DNA of 64,000 bases from Alphaproteobacteria bacterium (GCA_018826515.1 JAHKAM010000028.1:1-64000); one strand, 5' to 3'. Shown: positions 1 through 8,212, counted from the first letter of the stretch. The notes: generated by a model not told the origin, from the sequence alone. Translations and numbers: made by a program.

Positions 1-637
1 CCGCGGGCGGCTCGGGGGCGCGGACGCCCCGGGCCCAGGCGAGGCCGTCGCCGAGATCAGCGAACCTCAGGCCGACGGCGTAGCCGATCCCCCACAGACC
101 CAGCGGCAGGAACATCAGGCCGGCGATGACCGGCGCGCCGGGCAGGCGAAGGGCGTCGCAGCCCATCCGCACCAGTCCGACGATGGCGTCGCCCCACAGG
201 CCGCCGAGCCCGGCGGCCAGCGGCCAGGCGGCGGGCGCGGCCAGCGCCGACAGCGCCGCCGACAGGGCCAGAACCCCGCCCGTGGCCGACAGGGCTCTCA
301 CCGGCGTGGGCTTCAAACGCTGCTGGATCACGTCGCCGATGGCGGCGGCCAGGCCGAAGGCGACCAGCAGGAGGGTGGCGGGCCAGGCGGCCAGACCGAG
401 GGATTGCATGAACAGGTCGGCGAACAGGGCGCCGTTCAGCCCCAACCAGTTGGTCGGCTCGGCCCCCGAGGCCGCGTTGAGGCTGGGATCGGCCGGATTC
501 CACGAAATCAGGGCCGCCAGCAGCAGGGCCGCGAGCAGCGCCTGCAGCACGCCGCGAAACTTCACCGCGATCGGCGCGCCCCAGAGGACGCGGGCGCTGA
601 CGAGGACGCGCTGGCCGATGGCGAGGGCGGCGGACAT
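1..637 (-). CDS. ftsK: DNA translocase FtsK, N-terminal part (runs off the left edge)
   Basis: This is the first 212 residues of an FtsK/SpoIIIE-family translocase. From an ATG at 637 the frame stays open to base 1. It shows four hydrophobic segments (about residues 26-46, 73-98, 107-135 and 160-185). The loop after the first segment reads SWNPADPSLNAASG and then PTNWLGLNGA, which is characteristic of the FtsK four-helix membrane domain. The linker, ATPase motor and gamma domain would lie outside the window. In the family this domain anchors the protein at the division septum, where the motor pumps the chromosome terminus and activates XerCD. The gene is divergent from the UbiH-type hydroxylase, with 135 bp between the two starts and a possible CtrA box in that gap. 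Confidence 0.9.
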   Translation of the reverse strand, partial: MSAALAIGQRVLVSARVLWGAPIAVKFRGVLQALLAALLLAALISWNPADPSLNAASGAEPTNWLGLNGALFADLFMQSLGLAAWPATLLLVAFGLAAAIGDVIQQRLKPTPVRALSATGGVLALSAALSALAAPAAWPLAAGLGGLWGDAIVGLVRMGCDALRLPGAPVIAGLMFLPLGLWGIGYAVGLRFADLGDGLAWARGVRAPEPPA

Positions 638-690
638 GCGGCGGGAAACTCCGGACGGGCGAGACAGTCGCTGTTGTCGCCCGCGCAGGG

Positions 691-705
691 TTAAGAGGCT
701 GTTTA
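691..705 (-). promoter_or_regulatory. Possible CtrA box between ftsK and the hydroxylase gene
   Basis: On the plus strand the site reads TTAA, seven bases, TTTA. Read towards ftsK it is TAAA-N7-TTAACC, one mismatch from the CtrA consensus TTAA-N7-TTAA seen in Caulobacterales. It lies 54 bp upstream of the ftsK ATG, a sensible promoter distance. Only the sequence match supports it; such AT-rich words are rare in this GC-rich DNA, but chance is possible. Confidence 0.3.
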
Positions 706-772
706 CCCAAGGGCGAAGCCCGCGACCTTCCGGGCGCTGGACGTGCGGCCGGCGAGGCGCGACAACCGGCCC

Positions 773-2026
773 ATGATCAAACCCGACCGCTATGACCTCA
801 TCATCGCCGGCGCCGGCATGGCCGGAGCGACCTTCGCGCTCGCGGCGGCGCAGGGCGGGCTCAGGGTCGTTCTGGTCGATCCGCAGCCGTTCGACGCCCA
901 GCTGGCGCCGACCTTCGACGGGCGGTCGACCGCCATCGCTTTCTCCACCTTCCGCATGATGGATGCGCTCGGCGTCGGCGCTGCCCTGCGGCCTCATGCG
1001 TGCCGGATGGACCGGATTCTGGTCACCGACGGACGGCGGCCCGGCGCGGCCTCGCGGGCCGCGTCTTCGGCCTTCCTGCGCTTCGACGCCGACGAGATCG
1101 GCGACCGCACCGACGGCGAGCCCCTGGGCTATATGGTCGAGAACCGCCGCATTCGCGTGGCCCTGGCCGACGCCGTGACGGCGGCCGGGATCGAGGTGCG
1201 CGCGCCGGCGGCCGTGGCGGGCGTGGAGGCCGGCCCTTCGATGTCGCGGGTGACGCTCGCCGACGGCTCGGTGATCGAGGCGCCGCTGACCGTGGGCGCC
1301 GAGGGTCGGGCCTCGCCGGTCCGCAAGGCGGCCGGGATCGACACGGTCGGCTGGGGTTATGGGCAGAGCGGGGTCGTGGCCACCGTGTCTCTCGGTCGGG
1401 ACCATGGCAATGTGGCCCACGAATATTTCCTGCCGTCCGGCCCGTTCGCCATCCTGCCGTTGACCGGGCGCCGCGCCAGCCTGGTCTGGACGGAATCAAC
1501 GCGCCGCGGCGAGGCCCTGCGCGCGGCGTCGGACGAAGCCTTCCAGTCCCACCTGATGCGGCGGTTCGGCGAGTTTCTCGAAGACGTCACGGTGGTGGGA
1601 CCGCGCTTTGTCTATCCGCTGTCCCTGCAATTGGCGGAACAGCTGACCGCCCCGCGCACCGCCCTGATCGGCGACGCGGCCCATGCCGTCCATCCGGTCG
1701 CGGGACAGGGCCTGAACATGGGGCTGAAGGACGCCGCCGCCCTCGCCGAGGTGCTGGTCGAGGCGCTGCGTCTGGGCGAGGACATCGGCTCGGAGACGGT
1801 GCTGGACCGCTACGCCCGCTGGCGCCGGTTCGACAACGCCGCCCTCGCGGCCGGCTTCGACGGTTTCGTGCGCCTGTTCTCCAACGATATCGCGCCCGTG
1901 CGTCTGGCCCGGACCCTCGGCATCGCCGCCGTCAATCGCGTCGCCCCCCTGCGTCGCGCCTTCATGCACGAGGCCGGCGGCGCGACGGGCGATTTGCCGC
2001 GGTTGCTGACCGGGCAGGCGCTGTGA
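773..2026 (+). CDS. UbiH/UbiF-family FAD-dependent hydroxylase (ubiquinone biosynthesis)
   Basis: A 417-residue class A flavoprotein monooxygenase of the UbiH/UbiF/Coq6 family, which hydroxylates the aromatic ring of ubiquinone precursors using FAD, NAD(P)H and O2. The N-terminal FAD-binding Rossmann motif is GAGMAG at residues 13-18. The second FAD motif, with GD at residues 300-301, is followed by AAHAVHPVAGQGLNMG, the family hallmark. I chose the ATG at 773 because it puts the Rossmann motif at the usual distance from the N-terminus; an in-frame GTG lies at 743. Which ring position it hydroxylates cannot be told from sequence alone. Its stop overlaps the next gene's GTG start by 4 bp, so the two are probably co-translated. 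Confidence 0.88.
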   Translation: MIKPDRYDLIIAGAGMAGATFALAAAQGGLRVVLVDPQPFDAQLAPTFDGRSTAIAFSTFRMMDALGVGAALRPHACRMDRILVTDGRRPGAASRAASSAFLRFDADEIGDRTDGEPLGYMVENRRIRVALADAVTAAGIEVRAPAAVAGVEAGPSMSRVTLADGSVIEAPLTVGAEGRASPVRKAAGIDTVGWGYGQSGVVATVSLGRDHGNVAHEYFLPSGPFAILPLTGRRASLVWTESTRRGEALRAASDEAFQSHLMRRFGEFLEDVTVVGPRFVYPLSLQLAEQLTAPRTALIGDAAHAVHPVAGQGLNMGLKDAAALAEVLVEALRLGEDIGSETVLDRYARWRRFDNAALAAGFDGFVRLFSNDIAPVRLARTLGIAAVNRVAPLRRAFMHEAGGATGDLPRLLTGQAL

Positions 2027-2322
2027 TCCGCCTGGCGGTCCCCGTTCTTGCCCTTCTGGCCGCGTGTGCGCCGACTCCGCCCTCCGGCCCCGGCGCAGCC
2101 GATCTTCAGAGGCTGATTGCAGAGGCCCGTCCGGGCGCCACGCCCGATGTGCGTGATGTCCGCTGCGGCTTCATCGCCGAAGAAGGTTCTGAGTGGCGGT
2201 GTCGCTATCGGGAACGGGCCTTTGATGGTCGCTGGGTTCCGCTCGAAACCTACGTGGCGGCCGATGGCTCCGGCTGGGTGTTGATAGACGGCGTCGCCGA
2301 TCCCAACCGGCCGCCATCCTAA
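2023..2322 (+). CDS. Small predicted lipoprotein, function unknown
   Basis: A 99-residue protein starting at a GTG inside the stop region of the upstream hydroxylase (GTGA overlap). The N-terminus is a short lipoprotein signal: a hydrophobic stretch ending LLAAC, so the cysteine at about residue 15 would be lipidated. The remainder is soluble, with two cysteines ([10 protein letters not shown] and [10 protein letters not shown]) that could form a disulfide in the periplasm, followed by a strand-rich C-terminus ending [13 protein letters not shown] do not recognise a family. Its 3' end overlaps the convergent Trm112-like gene by 4 bp. Confidence 0.7.
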   Translation: MIRLAVPVLALLAACAPTPPSGPGAADLQRLIAEARPGATPDVRDVRCGFIAEEGSEWRCRYRERAFDGRWVPLETYVAADGSGWVLIDGVADPNRPPS

Positions 2323-2513
2323 GCCAGCGTCCGCGCTTCTTCCGGCAGCATGATCGGCACGCCGTCGCGGATCGGGAAGGCCAGTTTCGCTCCCTTCGAC
2401 ACCAGTTCCTGCCGCTCACGGTCATAGGTCAGCCTGCCGCGCGTGACGGGGCAGACCAGCACCTCCAGCAGGCGGGGATCGACGGACGGCGGGGTGTGGA
2501 AGGCGTCGGACAT
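2319..2513 (-). CDS. Trm112 family protein
   Basis: A 64-residue Trm112/UPF0434-type protein. The core reads [17 protein letters not shown], then a middle strand and [19 protein letters not shown], matching the family from end to end. Eukaryotic Trm112 is a zinc-binding activator of methyltransferases. The short bacterial forms keep the fold but often, as here, retain only one cysteine, so zinc binding is doubtful. No methyltransferase adjoins it, and its partner is unknown. It lies downstream of the LON-domain gene on the same strand, separated by a heptamer-repeat hairpin. Confidence 0.88.
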   Translation of the reverse strand: MSDAFHTPPSVDPRLLEVLVCPVTRGRLTYDRERQELVSKGAKLAFPIRDGVPIMLPEEARTLA

Positions 2514-2527
2514 GGGGGAAGGATACA

Positions 2528-2624
2528 GGGCTTAGGGCTCGGGGAGTAGGGCTCAGGAAGGAGAACGGGGCAGTCTCTGAGACCTGGACCTAACCCCTAA
2601 GATCCAAGACCTAAGACCTAAGCT
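2528..2624. repeat. Heptamer-repeat hairpin A
   Basis: The left arm (2528-2557) is four heptamers in register: gggctta, gggctcg, gggagta, gggctca. The right arm (2590-2624) is five heptamers: ctaaccc, ctaagat, ccaagac, ctaagac, ctaagct. The right arm is the approximate reverse complement of the left, so the whole can fold as an imperfect long hairpin with a loop of about 30 bases. It fills the gap between the LON-domain gene and the Trm112-like gene. Hairpins B (8095-8205) and C (11225-11293) have the same architecture with different heptamers. Confidence 0.75.
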
Positions 2625-2630
2625 CTCGCT

Positions 2631-3290
2631 TCACTGCATCGACGGCGGCTCGCCCTCTCCGTCGGTCGCGGCGTCAATGGTCAGCAGGGCGGTCAGGACG
2701 GCGGAGCGGTCGGTCAGGCTGATGGCTTCCAGCAAGGCCTGTTTCTCGGGCGGATCGAACGGCAGGGCCATGGACAGGCTGTTGATCAGGGCCTCGGGCG
2801 GCGCCGTTTCGGCTGTGTCCCAGTCGATGTCGAGGCCGCGGGTTTCCAGATAGGCGCGCAGGGCGTCCAGCAGGCCGTCGCGGTCGAGGCCGACGTCATC
2901 CACCGGCGGGGCGCTCAGATCCGTCTCGAACGGTGCGAAGTCGGCGCGAATCTGGCGATAGGGGGTCTGGGCCGGGATCTCGCCGGACAGGCGGAAGCGG
3001 GCACAGCCTGTCAGGGTGATCAGATAGCGTCCGTCCGACGTCTCGGCGAAACTGGTGATCCGTCCCGCGCAGCCTACCGGCGACAGGCCGGGCAGGCGCT
3101 GTGGCCCGCCCTGGGGCTGGACCATGCCGATAAGCCGGTCTCCGGCCATGGCGTCGTCGATCATGTTCAGATAGCGCGGCTCGAAAATGTTGAGCGGCAG
3201 CTGCCCGCGCGGCAGCAGGATGGCGCCGGGCAGGGGAAAGACCGGAATCACCTGCGGCAGATCGGCGGCCTTCACATATCCCTGCGCCAT
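2631..3290 (-). CDS. LON peptidase substrate-binding domain protein
   Basis: A 219-residue stand-alone version of the N-terminal domain of Lon protease, without ATPase or peptidase domains. The start is typical: PVFPLPGAILLPRGQLPLNIFEPRY in shape, that is, two strands followed by the conserved NIFEPRY element at about residues 35-41. Next come the DRLIGMVQP strand and a helical C-terminal half. I used the ATG at 3290; an upstream extension in the same frame is proline- and arginine-rich and unlikely to be translated. Such proteins are thought to bind unfolded or specific protein substrates, but the role is not settled. It is 8 bp downstream of the CnoX-like gene on the same strand, suggesting a small proteostasis operon. 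Confidence 0.88.
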   Translation of the reverse strand: MAQGYVKAADLPQVIPVFPLPGAILLPRGQLPLNIFEPRYLNMIDDAMAGDRLIGMVQPQGGPQRLPGLSPVGCAGRITSFAETSDGRYLITLTGCARFRLSGEIPAQTPYRQIRADFAPFETDLSAPPVDDVGLDRDGLLDALRAYLETRGLDIDWDTAETAPPEALINSLSMALPFDPPEKQALLEAISLTDRSAVLTALLTIDAATDGEGEPPSMQ

Positions 3291-3298
3291 GCCCGCCC

Positions 3299-4195
3299 CT
3301 ATGCGAACAGGATGGAGGACAGACGGCGGCGACCGTCCCGGGCCACGTCCGACGTGGCGCCGGCGGCCTCGAACACCACCAGCAACTGTTTGCGGGCAGC
3401 CTGGTCGTTCCACTCGCGGTCAGCGGCGACGATGGCCAGCAGGCTGTCGACCGCGCCCTTCAGATCGCCCGAGGCGGCCTGGGCCAGGGACAGGTCATAG
3501 CGGGCCTGATGATCGTCGGGATCGGCGGCGACCTTCGCCTTCAGGTCATCGTCCGCGCCTGTCGGGGCGGAAGACAGGAGGGCCAGTTGGGCCCGGACGG
3601 ACTGGACCGTGGCGTCCTTCGAATCCTGCGGGGCCATGGCGATGGTCTGGCGCGCCTGATCAATGTCGCCATCGGCCAGATAGACCCGCGCCATGCCGGC
3701 GACGGCTCGCTCATGAGCCGGCTCCAGCGTCAGCACCTGGGCGAAGGCCTGGGCCGCGCCGCCCAGATCATTGAGCGTCAGCGACTCCTCGCCGAGCGAC
3801 ATCAGCTGTTCGATGTCGGAGTTGGCGCTCGTTCCGCCGGTCAGCTTGTCGATGAAGGCCTTGAGCTGGCTGTCCGGCACGGCGCCCTGGAAGCCGTCGA
3901 CCGGCTGGCCGTTGACGAAGGCGTAGACCGTCGGGATCGACTGGACCCGCAGCTGGCCTGCATAGGCCGGATTCTTGTCGACATCGATCTTGACCAGCTT
4001 CACCGCCCCGCCGGCGGCGCGGACGGCCTTTTCGATCATCGGCGTCAGCGTCCGGCAGGGTCCGCACCAGGTCGCCCAGAAGTCGACCAGCACCGGCTGG
4101 GACTTTGAGGCCTCGATGACATCGGTCATGAAGCCGGCGTCGGAGCCGTCCTTGATCAGGTCCTCGGGCAGGGTGGTCGGGTCGGCGAAGCTCAT
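3299..4195 (-). CDS. CnoX/YbbN-like thioredoxin-TPR co-chaperone
   Basis: A 298-residue protein with a thioredoxin domain in residues about 10-125 followed by tetratricopeptide-like helices. The active-site motif is WCGPC at residues 43-47, so both redox cysteines are present. The thioredoxin cis-proline follows in the phrase SIPTVYAFVNGQ. The length and domain order match CnoX (YbbN), a holdase in E. coli that protects proteins from oxidative aggregation and works with GroEL or DnaK. The E. coli protein has lost one cysteine, whereas this one keeps a full CxxC pair, as in Caulobacter-type CnoX. The ATG at 4195 is preferred over the adjacent TTG. It is the likely first gene of a pair with the LON-domain protein. 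Confidence 0.88.
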   Translation of the reverse strand: MSFADPTTLPEDLIKDGSDAGFMTDVIEASKSQPVLVDFWATWCGPCRTLTPMIEKAVRAAGGAVKLVKIDVDKNPAYAGQLRVQSIPTVYAFVNGQPVDGFQGAVPDSQLKAFIDKLTGGTSANSDIEQLMSLGEESLTLNDLGGAAQAFAQVLTLEPAHERAVAGMARVYLADGDIDQARQTIAMAPQDSKDATVQSVRAQLALLSSAPTGADDDLKAKVAADPDDHQARYDLSLAQAASGDLKGAVDSLLAIVAADREWNDQAARKQLLVVFEAAGATSDVARDGRRRLSSILFA

Positions 4196-4269
4196 CAATC
4201 GATCCTGTATCGGAAAGGCGTAACGCGGCAGGCTTCAGATGGTCGCGGGCAGGCCTTGTCTCAAGGGGG

Positions 4270-6081
4270 TCAGGACGGGTCCGTCCCGGAACCCGCCGGA
4301 CTCAGTTTCCAGCGGATCTTGGTTTCGGAATCGGTGCGGGCCGAGCCGCGCACGACGATCTGCAGCGAACGCCGGGTCAGGCCCTCGTCGATGTGGACCG
4401 CGGGTTCGATCGCCACATCCGGTCCGTCGGTACGGAACCACCAGCCCCGGCCCGAATGGCCGCGCAGCAGGATGGAGCGGCGATCGCGCGCCAGCGAGGC
4501 CTGCACGCCCGGCTCCAGCTGGAACCGCACGGCATAGGGGGCGGCGATGGCGCGTACGACGTCCTTCTGGCCCGGGGCGGGATGCAGCCGCTCCTCGGCC
4601 CGCAATTCGTCGAGACGCTGGTCCAGATAGAGGCGTCGCTGGTGCAGCAGGCCGTAGTCGTGGACCCAGCCGTCGTGCTCGACCTCCAGCCAGACCGCGC
4701 CTTCGCCATCGCGTTGCTGGACGTCGACGTGCAGGGGTCGACCGATCAGGCGGTGGCCCATCAGCTCGGCCTTCCAGCCGCCCAGCGGTTCGCCGGTCGA
4801 GCCTTCGCCGAGGGTCAGGGTCGAATGGCCGGGCGACAGGCGCAGACCCTGGCGGTCGCCGGCGCGCGGCGTCCAGCCGCAGCCGGTGACGATCCGGTCC
4901 TTGCCGCAGACGATCTCCAGCGCCATCGGCTGGGCGCAGGCCGCGCCGGACCAGGCGCCGCGCGCGGGCCCGGCGACATCGGCGGCGATGGTCAGCAGGG
5001 GGCTGCGGATGCGGGCGATGCCGGCGACAATCCGGGTCGCCAGCTCCGCGGCGGGGGTCTCGTCGTGGGCCCGGGCGGCGGCGATCCGGGCCGCGCTCGA
5101 CGGTCCGCCGCCCTGCATGGTCACCAGCCGCCCGTCCGGCAGGGTCAGCAGGCGCAGGGCGTCGGTCAGCCGCTGGATGGCGGCCCGGACCGCGTCGGGG
5201 CTGGCTTCGGACAACTGCGACAGGGCGTCATCGAGGGTCAGGAGATCGAGCAACAGTTCCAGCCCGGCCTCCGGGCTGCGCGAGGCGTGGCCGCCGTCTG
5301 CGCCGACCGTCCGGTCCAGGGCGCCGGCCAGGCGATGCAGGGCGGCGCGGCGCAGGGAGACCCCCGGAGCCCCCGCCAGCACGCAGCCGGCGACCGCCGC
5401 GGCGGTCAGCCGTTCGGCGCTTCCGGCCAGGCCGCCCGGCGGGCGCAACAGCTGCCGACCCTGCCGGCCCAGAATATCTGCCAGCCTCAGCCGTTCAGCC
5501 TCGGTCGCGACCTGTCCCATCCGCCGGGCGGCGCAGGCGAGGTTCAGCGTGCGCCGCGTCAAAACCTCAGGCCCCCAGGCGAAGGGCGACCAGCGCGCGA
5601 AGGTCGCGCCCCAGGCCAGGGTCAGCCGCACGGCCTCGCGCGCGCCGCGCTCGCCCTGAAGCATCAAGGAGGGCAGCCAGGCGAAGGCGTGCAGTTCGGT
5701 GGCGAACGACCGGCTCGGGCTGGGACGGTTCCACGGATCCTCGGGGGCCGCAGCCTCGAGACTGGCGCCGGCGAGGATGAACCGGCCGTCCAGCGCGGCC
5801 TTGCCGGCGGCGGGCTCGGCGGGGCGGAAATCCCGCGGCGTGGCCGCGAACCCCTGCGCCGGCCGGCCCTTCAGCGTCAGGCTGTAGCCCGGCAGGCCAT
5901 ACAGCTCGATCCAGATCTGGCGGGTCAGCAGCCGACCCAGAACGGCGGGCCACAGGCCGGGGCCCGTGGTCGCGCCCGTGGTCCGCACAGGGGTGCGCAT
6001 GGGCGCGCCGCGCAGGCCGGGTATCTCGCCGGGGGGCGGCGTGTCGGCCTCGGTTCGGGAAAAGCGACCGAGCGGGTTCAC
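4270..6081 (-). CDS. Heparinase II/III family protein
   Basis: A 603-residue cytoplasmic-looking protein (no signal peptide) of the heparinase II/III family. The N-terminal half is rich in alpha helices (toroid-like, for example ELHAFAWLPSLM and WSPFAWGPEVLTRR). The C-terminal half, from about residue 340, has the beta-sandwich pattern, including HSTLTLGEGSTGEPLGGWKA and a run of short beta strands with DGWVHDYGLLHQRRLYLD. Family members are polysaccharide lyases, but these short alphaproteobacterial versions have no proven substrate. It starts at a GTG that overlaps the rpe stop by 4 bp, so it is translationally coupled to rpe. Confidence 0.82.
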   Translation of the reverse strand: MNPLGRFSRTEADTPPPGEIPGLRGAPMRTPVRTTGATTGPGLWPAVLGRLLTRQIWIELYGLPGYSLTLKGRPAQGFAATPRDFRPAEPAAGKAALDGRFILAGASLEAAAPEDPWNRPSPSRSFATELHAFAWLPSLMLQGERGAREAVRLTLAWGATFARWSPFAWGPEVLTRRTLNLACAARRMGQVATEAERLRLADILGRQGRQLLRPPGGLAGSAERLTAAAVAGCVLAGAPGVSLRRAALHRLAGALDRTVGADGGHASRSPEAGLELLLDLLTLDDALSQLSEASPDAVRAAIQRLTDALRLLTLPDGRLVTMQGGGPSSAARIAAARAHDETPAAELATRIVAGIARIRSPLLTIAADVAGPARGAWSGAACAQPMALEIVCGKDRIVTGCGWTPRAGDRQGLRLSPGHSTLTLGEGSTGEPLGGWKAELMGHRLIGRPLHVDVQQRDGEGAVWLEVEHDGWVHDYGLLHQRRLYLDQRLDELRAEERLHPAPGQKDVVRAIAAPYAVRFQLEPGVQASLARDRRSILLRGHSGRGWWFRTDGPDVAIEPAVHIDEGLTRRSLQIVVRGSARTDSETKIRWKLSPAGSGTDPS

Positions 6082-6737
6082 GCGGTTTTCAGCGCCTGGA
6101 TATTGCCGGCGTAGGCGGACGGTCCGCCGCGGAACACGGCTGTTCCGGCGACCAGGGCGTCCGCGCCCGCGGCGACGCAGGCCCCGGCGTTGGCGGCGGT
6201 GACCCCGCCGTCGACCTGCAGGTGCGCCTTCGACCCGACGGCGTCGAGCAGGGCCCGGGTGCGCTCGATCTTGCGCAGGGTTGTGTCGATGAAGGACTGG
6301 CCGCCAAAGCCCGGATTGACTGACATCAGCAGCACCAGGTCGACCAGTTCAACCACCTCCTCAACCACGCTGACCGGTGTGCCCGGGTTCAGCACCACGC
6401 CCGCCTTCGCTCCCAGCTGGCGGATGCGGCCCAGGGTCCGGTGCAGGTGCGGCCCGCTTTCGGGATGGACAGTCAGGATGTCCGCCCCGGCGTCGCGATA
6501 GGCCTCCAGCCACGGATCGACCGGCGCGACCATCAGGTGCACGTCGAACGGCAGGGCGGTGTGGGGACGAAGCGCCTTCACCACATCCGGGCCGAGGGTG
6601 ATGTTGGGCACGAAATGGCCGTCCATCACATCGACGTGAATCCAGTCGGCGCCGGCGGCGTCGAGGGCGCGAACCTCTTCGCCCAGACGGGCGAAGTCGC
6701 TGGCGAGGATCGAGGGGCAGATCAGGGGCGCGGCCAT
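6078..6737 (-). CDS. rpe: Ribulose-phosphate 3-epimerase
   Basis: A 219-residue TIM-barrel enzyme interconverting ribulose 5-phosphate and xylulose 5-phosphate in the pentose phosphate pathway. It starts APLICPSILASDFARLGEE, the canonical first strand and helix. It has the metal- and substrate-binding phrases HVDVMDGHFVPN and DVHLMV, then NPGFGGQSF and a phosphate-binding QVDGGV near the end. The catalytic aspartates lie in DVMDGH and QVDGG. The ATG at 6737 fits the family N-terminus; upstream in-frame codons run into the divergent osmC leader and are not used. The heparinase-family gene follows with a 4-bp overlap. Confidence 0.95.
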   Translation of the reverse strand: MAAPLICPSILASDFARLGEEVRALDAAGADWIHVDVMDGHFVPNITLGPDVVKALRPHTALPFDVHLMVAPVDPWLEAYRDAGADILTVHPESGPHLHRTLGRIRQLGAKAGVVLNPGTPVSVVEEVVELVDLVLLMSVNPGFGGQSFIDTTLRKIERTRALLDAVGSKAHLQVDGGVTAANAGACVAAGADALVAGTAVFRGGPSAYAGNIQALKTA

Positions 6738-6840
6738 GTCAGCGGGGATAAGGCGGGTCGAGGGCGGGAGCAAGGCGCGCGCCGGGTTTCCCGGCCGTGT
6801 CGTGCTACACGGTTCGTTCATCGCCCAATGGAGGACAGTC

Positions 6841-7305
6841 ATGAGCGAACACCTCGCCACCATCGAATGGAGCCGCGGCGACCAGCCGTTCCTGGACAAG
6901 CGCTATGCCCGCGCCCACGACTGGCGCTTTGACGGCGGGGCGGAGGTCCGCGGCTCATCGGCCCCGTCAGACCTCGTGCCGGCGCCGCTGTCGGATCCGG
7001 CCGCGGTCGATCCGGAGGAGGCGCTGGTGGCGGCCCTGTCGAGCTGCCACATGCTGTTTTTCCTCGCCTTTGCGGCCAAGGGCGGCTTCACGGTCGATTC
7101 CTATCGCGATGAGGCCGTCGGCGTTCTGGGCCGGGACGAGCGGGGCAAGACCTCGATCACCTCGGTGGCGCTGAGGCCCGCCGTCGCCTTCTCGGGCGAG
7201 AACCGGCCTGACGCCGCCGCCATCGACGCCCTGCATCACCGCGCCCACGAGGCCTGCTACATCGCCAATTCGATCCGGGCCGAGGTCACGATCGAGCCGC
7301 GCTGA
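6841..7305 (+). CDS. OsmC family peroxidase
   Basis: A 154-residue OsmC/Ohr-superfamily protein, predicted to reduce organic hydroperoxides through a cysteine pair. Cys69 sits in LSSCHMLFFL and Cys139 in HEACYIAN, the usual spacing for the peroxidatic and resolving residues. The N-terminal strand phrase VRGSSAPSDLVP also fits. It is closer to the OsmC-like group often annotated as peroxiredoxin OsmC than to Ohr. The ATG at 6841 begins a clean N-terminus about 100 bp from rpe, which is divergent. Its 3' end overlaps the convergent hydrolase gene by 20 bp. Confidence 0.88.
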   Translation: MSEHLATIEWSRGDQPFLDKRYARAHDWRFDGGAEVRGSSAPSDLVPAPLSDPAAVDPEEALVAALSSCHMLFFLAFAAKGGFTVDSYRDEAVGVLGRDERGKTSITSVALRPAVAFSGENRPDAAAIDALHHRAHEACYIANSIRAEVTIEPR

Positions 7306-8056
7306 CCGGCGGCGCGACAGCCACGTCGTGCAGCAGGGCGACGAAGCGGCGCTCGGCCTCGGCCGCCAGTTCGGGGTGGTAGCGCATCGGCGGCGCCGTC
7401 ATCGGTTCGTCAAAACTGTGGGTCCCGTCGGCGACCCAGGTTTCCACATCCGCCCCGCAATTGCGGACCATGTCGTGCACCCGTTCAGCGTTGCGCACCG
7501 TGGTCAGGTGGTCGGTGCGCGAGATCACCGCCACCGTCTTCGGACAGTGCCGCCACGGACGCATCCGGTTGAAGGCGCCGATGCCGACATAGGGATAGGC
7601 CAGCCAGGTCCCCACCACCCCGTCCAGCGATACCGCGCCGGGGTCGGCGACGCCCAGCTGGCCGGCGGCCCGTTCCGAACTCATCGCCTCCATGATGCCC
7701 CAGCCGCCGTGGCTCCAGCCGGACAGGACGATCTTCGAGGCGTCCACATCGGGCCGCTGAGACACGCCGTGCAGGGCCGCGAGCACGTCGCCGGCCCGCT
7801 GCCAGCCCTGGAGCAGCACCCCGGTGCAGACCATGGCCATGGCGAACTGCCGGCTCCAGCCGCGCGGGGCATAGGAATCGACGATGAAGGCGCGCCAGCC
7901 CGCCGCCTTCGCCGCCGCGGCGTATTTCGGCAGATGGCCGCGCAGGCCGCCGCAGCCGTGGAACAGGATCACCGCCGGGCGCGGCCGGTCGTCGTCCGGA
8001 CCGACGACCGTCACGGCGGGCGCGAGCATGGTCCAGCGCTGGGAGAGAGTTTGCAT
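7286..8056 (-). CDS. Dienelactone-hydrolase-like alpha/beta hydrolase
   Basis: A 256-residue alpha/beta hydrolase. The oxyanion-hole segment is LFHGCGG (residues 31-37), the nucleophile elbow GWSHGG puts Ser115 at its centre, and Asp182 (SRTDHLT) and His213 (DGTHSF) complete a plausible triad. The architecture resembles the dienelactone hydrolase family, but that family uses a cysteine nucleophile in its founding member, so the substrate here is open. No signal peptide is evident. It lies downstream of purH on the same strand, separated by hairpin B, and converges on osmC. Confidence 0.78.
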   Translation of the reverse strand: MQTLSQRWTMLAPAVTVVGPDDDRPRPAVILFHGCGGLRGHLPKYAAAAKAAGWRAFIVDSYAPRGWSRQFAMAMVCTGVLLQGWQRAGDVLAALHGVSQRPDVDASKIVLSGWSHGGWGIMEAMSSERAAGQLGVADPGAVSLDGVVGTWLAYPYVGIGAFNRMRPWRHCPKTVAVISRTDHLTTVRNAERVHDMVRNCGADVETWVADGTHSFDEPMTAPPMRYHPELAAEAERRFVALLHDVAVAPPVSAARS

Positions 8057-8094
8057 GGGTGGAGCCTTAGCCGGAGCGGTCCGCGGGTCGAAGT

Positions 8095-8205
8095 GATTAG
8101 TGGTTAGTGGCTGGTGGCTAGTAGTTCCTCGCCGCGAGCGCCGGTGGGCTAATGCCTGTCACAGAAACGGCCCCAGCGATCACTAGCCACTAGCCACTAA
8201 GCACT
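8095..8205. repeat. Heptamer-repeat hairpin B
   Basis: The left arm (8095-8125) is heptamers gattagt, ggttagt, ggctggt, ggctagt plus agt. The right arm (8179-8205) is atcacta, gccacta, gccacta, agcact. The arms are near-perfect reverse complements in the same 7-base register, separated by about 50 bases. It occupies most of the 156-bp gap between purH and the alpha/beta hydrolase. It is the clearest of the three such elements in the window (see A at 2528 and C at 11225). Confidence 0.85.
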
Positions 8206-8212
8206 CTCCCGC

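Noticed and set aside
8095-8205. CRISPR array
   Set aside because: The repeats are 7 bases, tandem without spacers, and the two clusters are inverted relative to each other.
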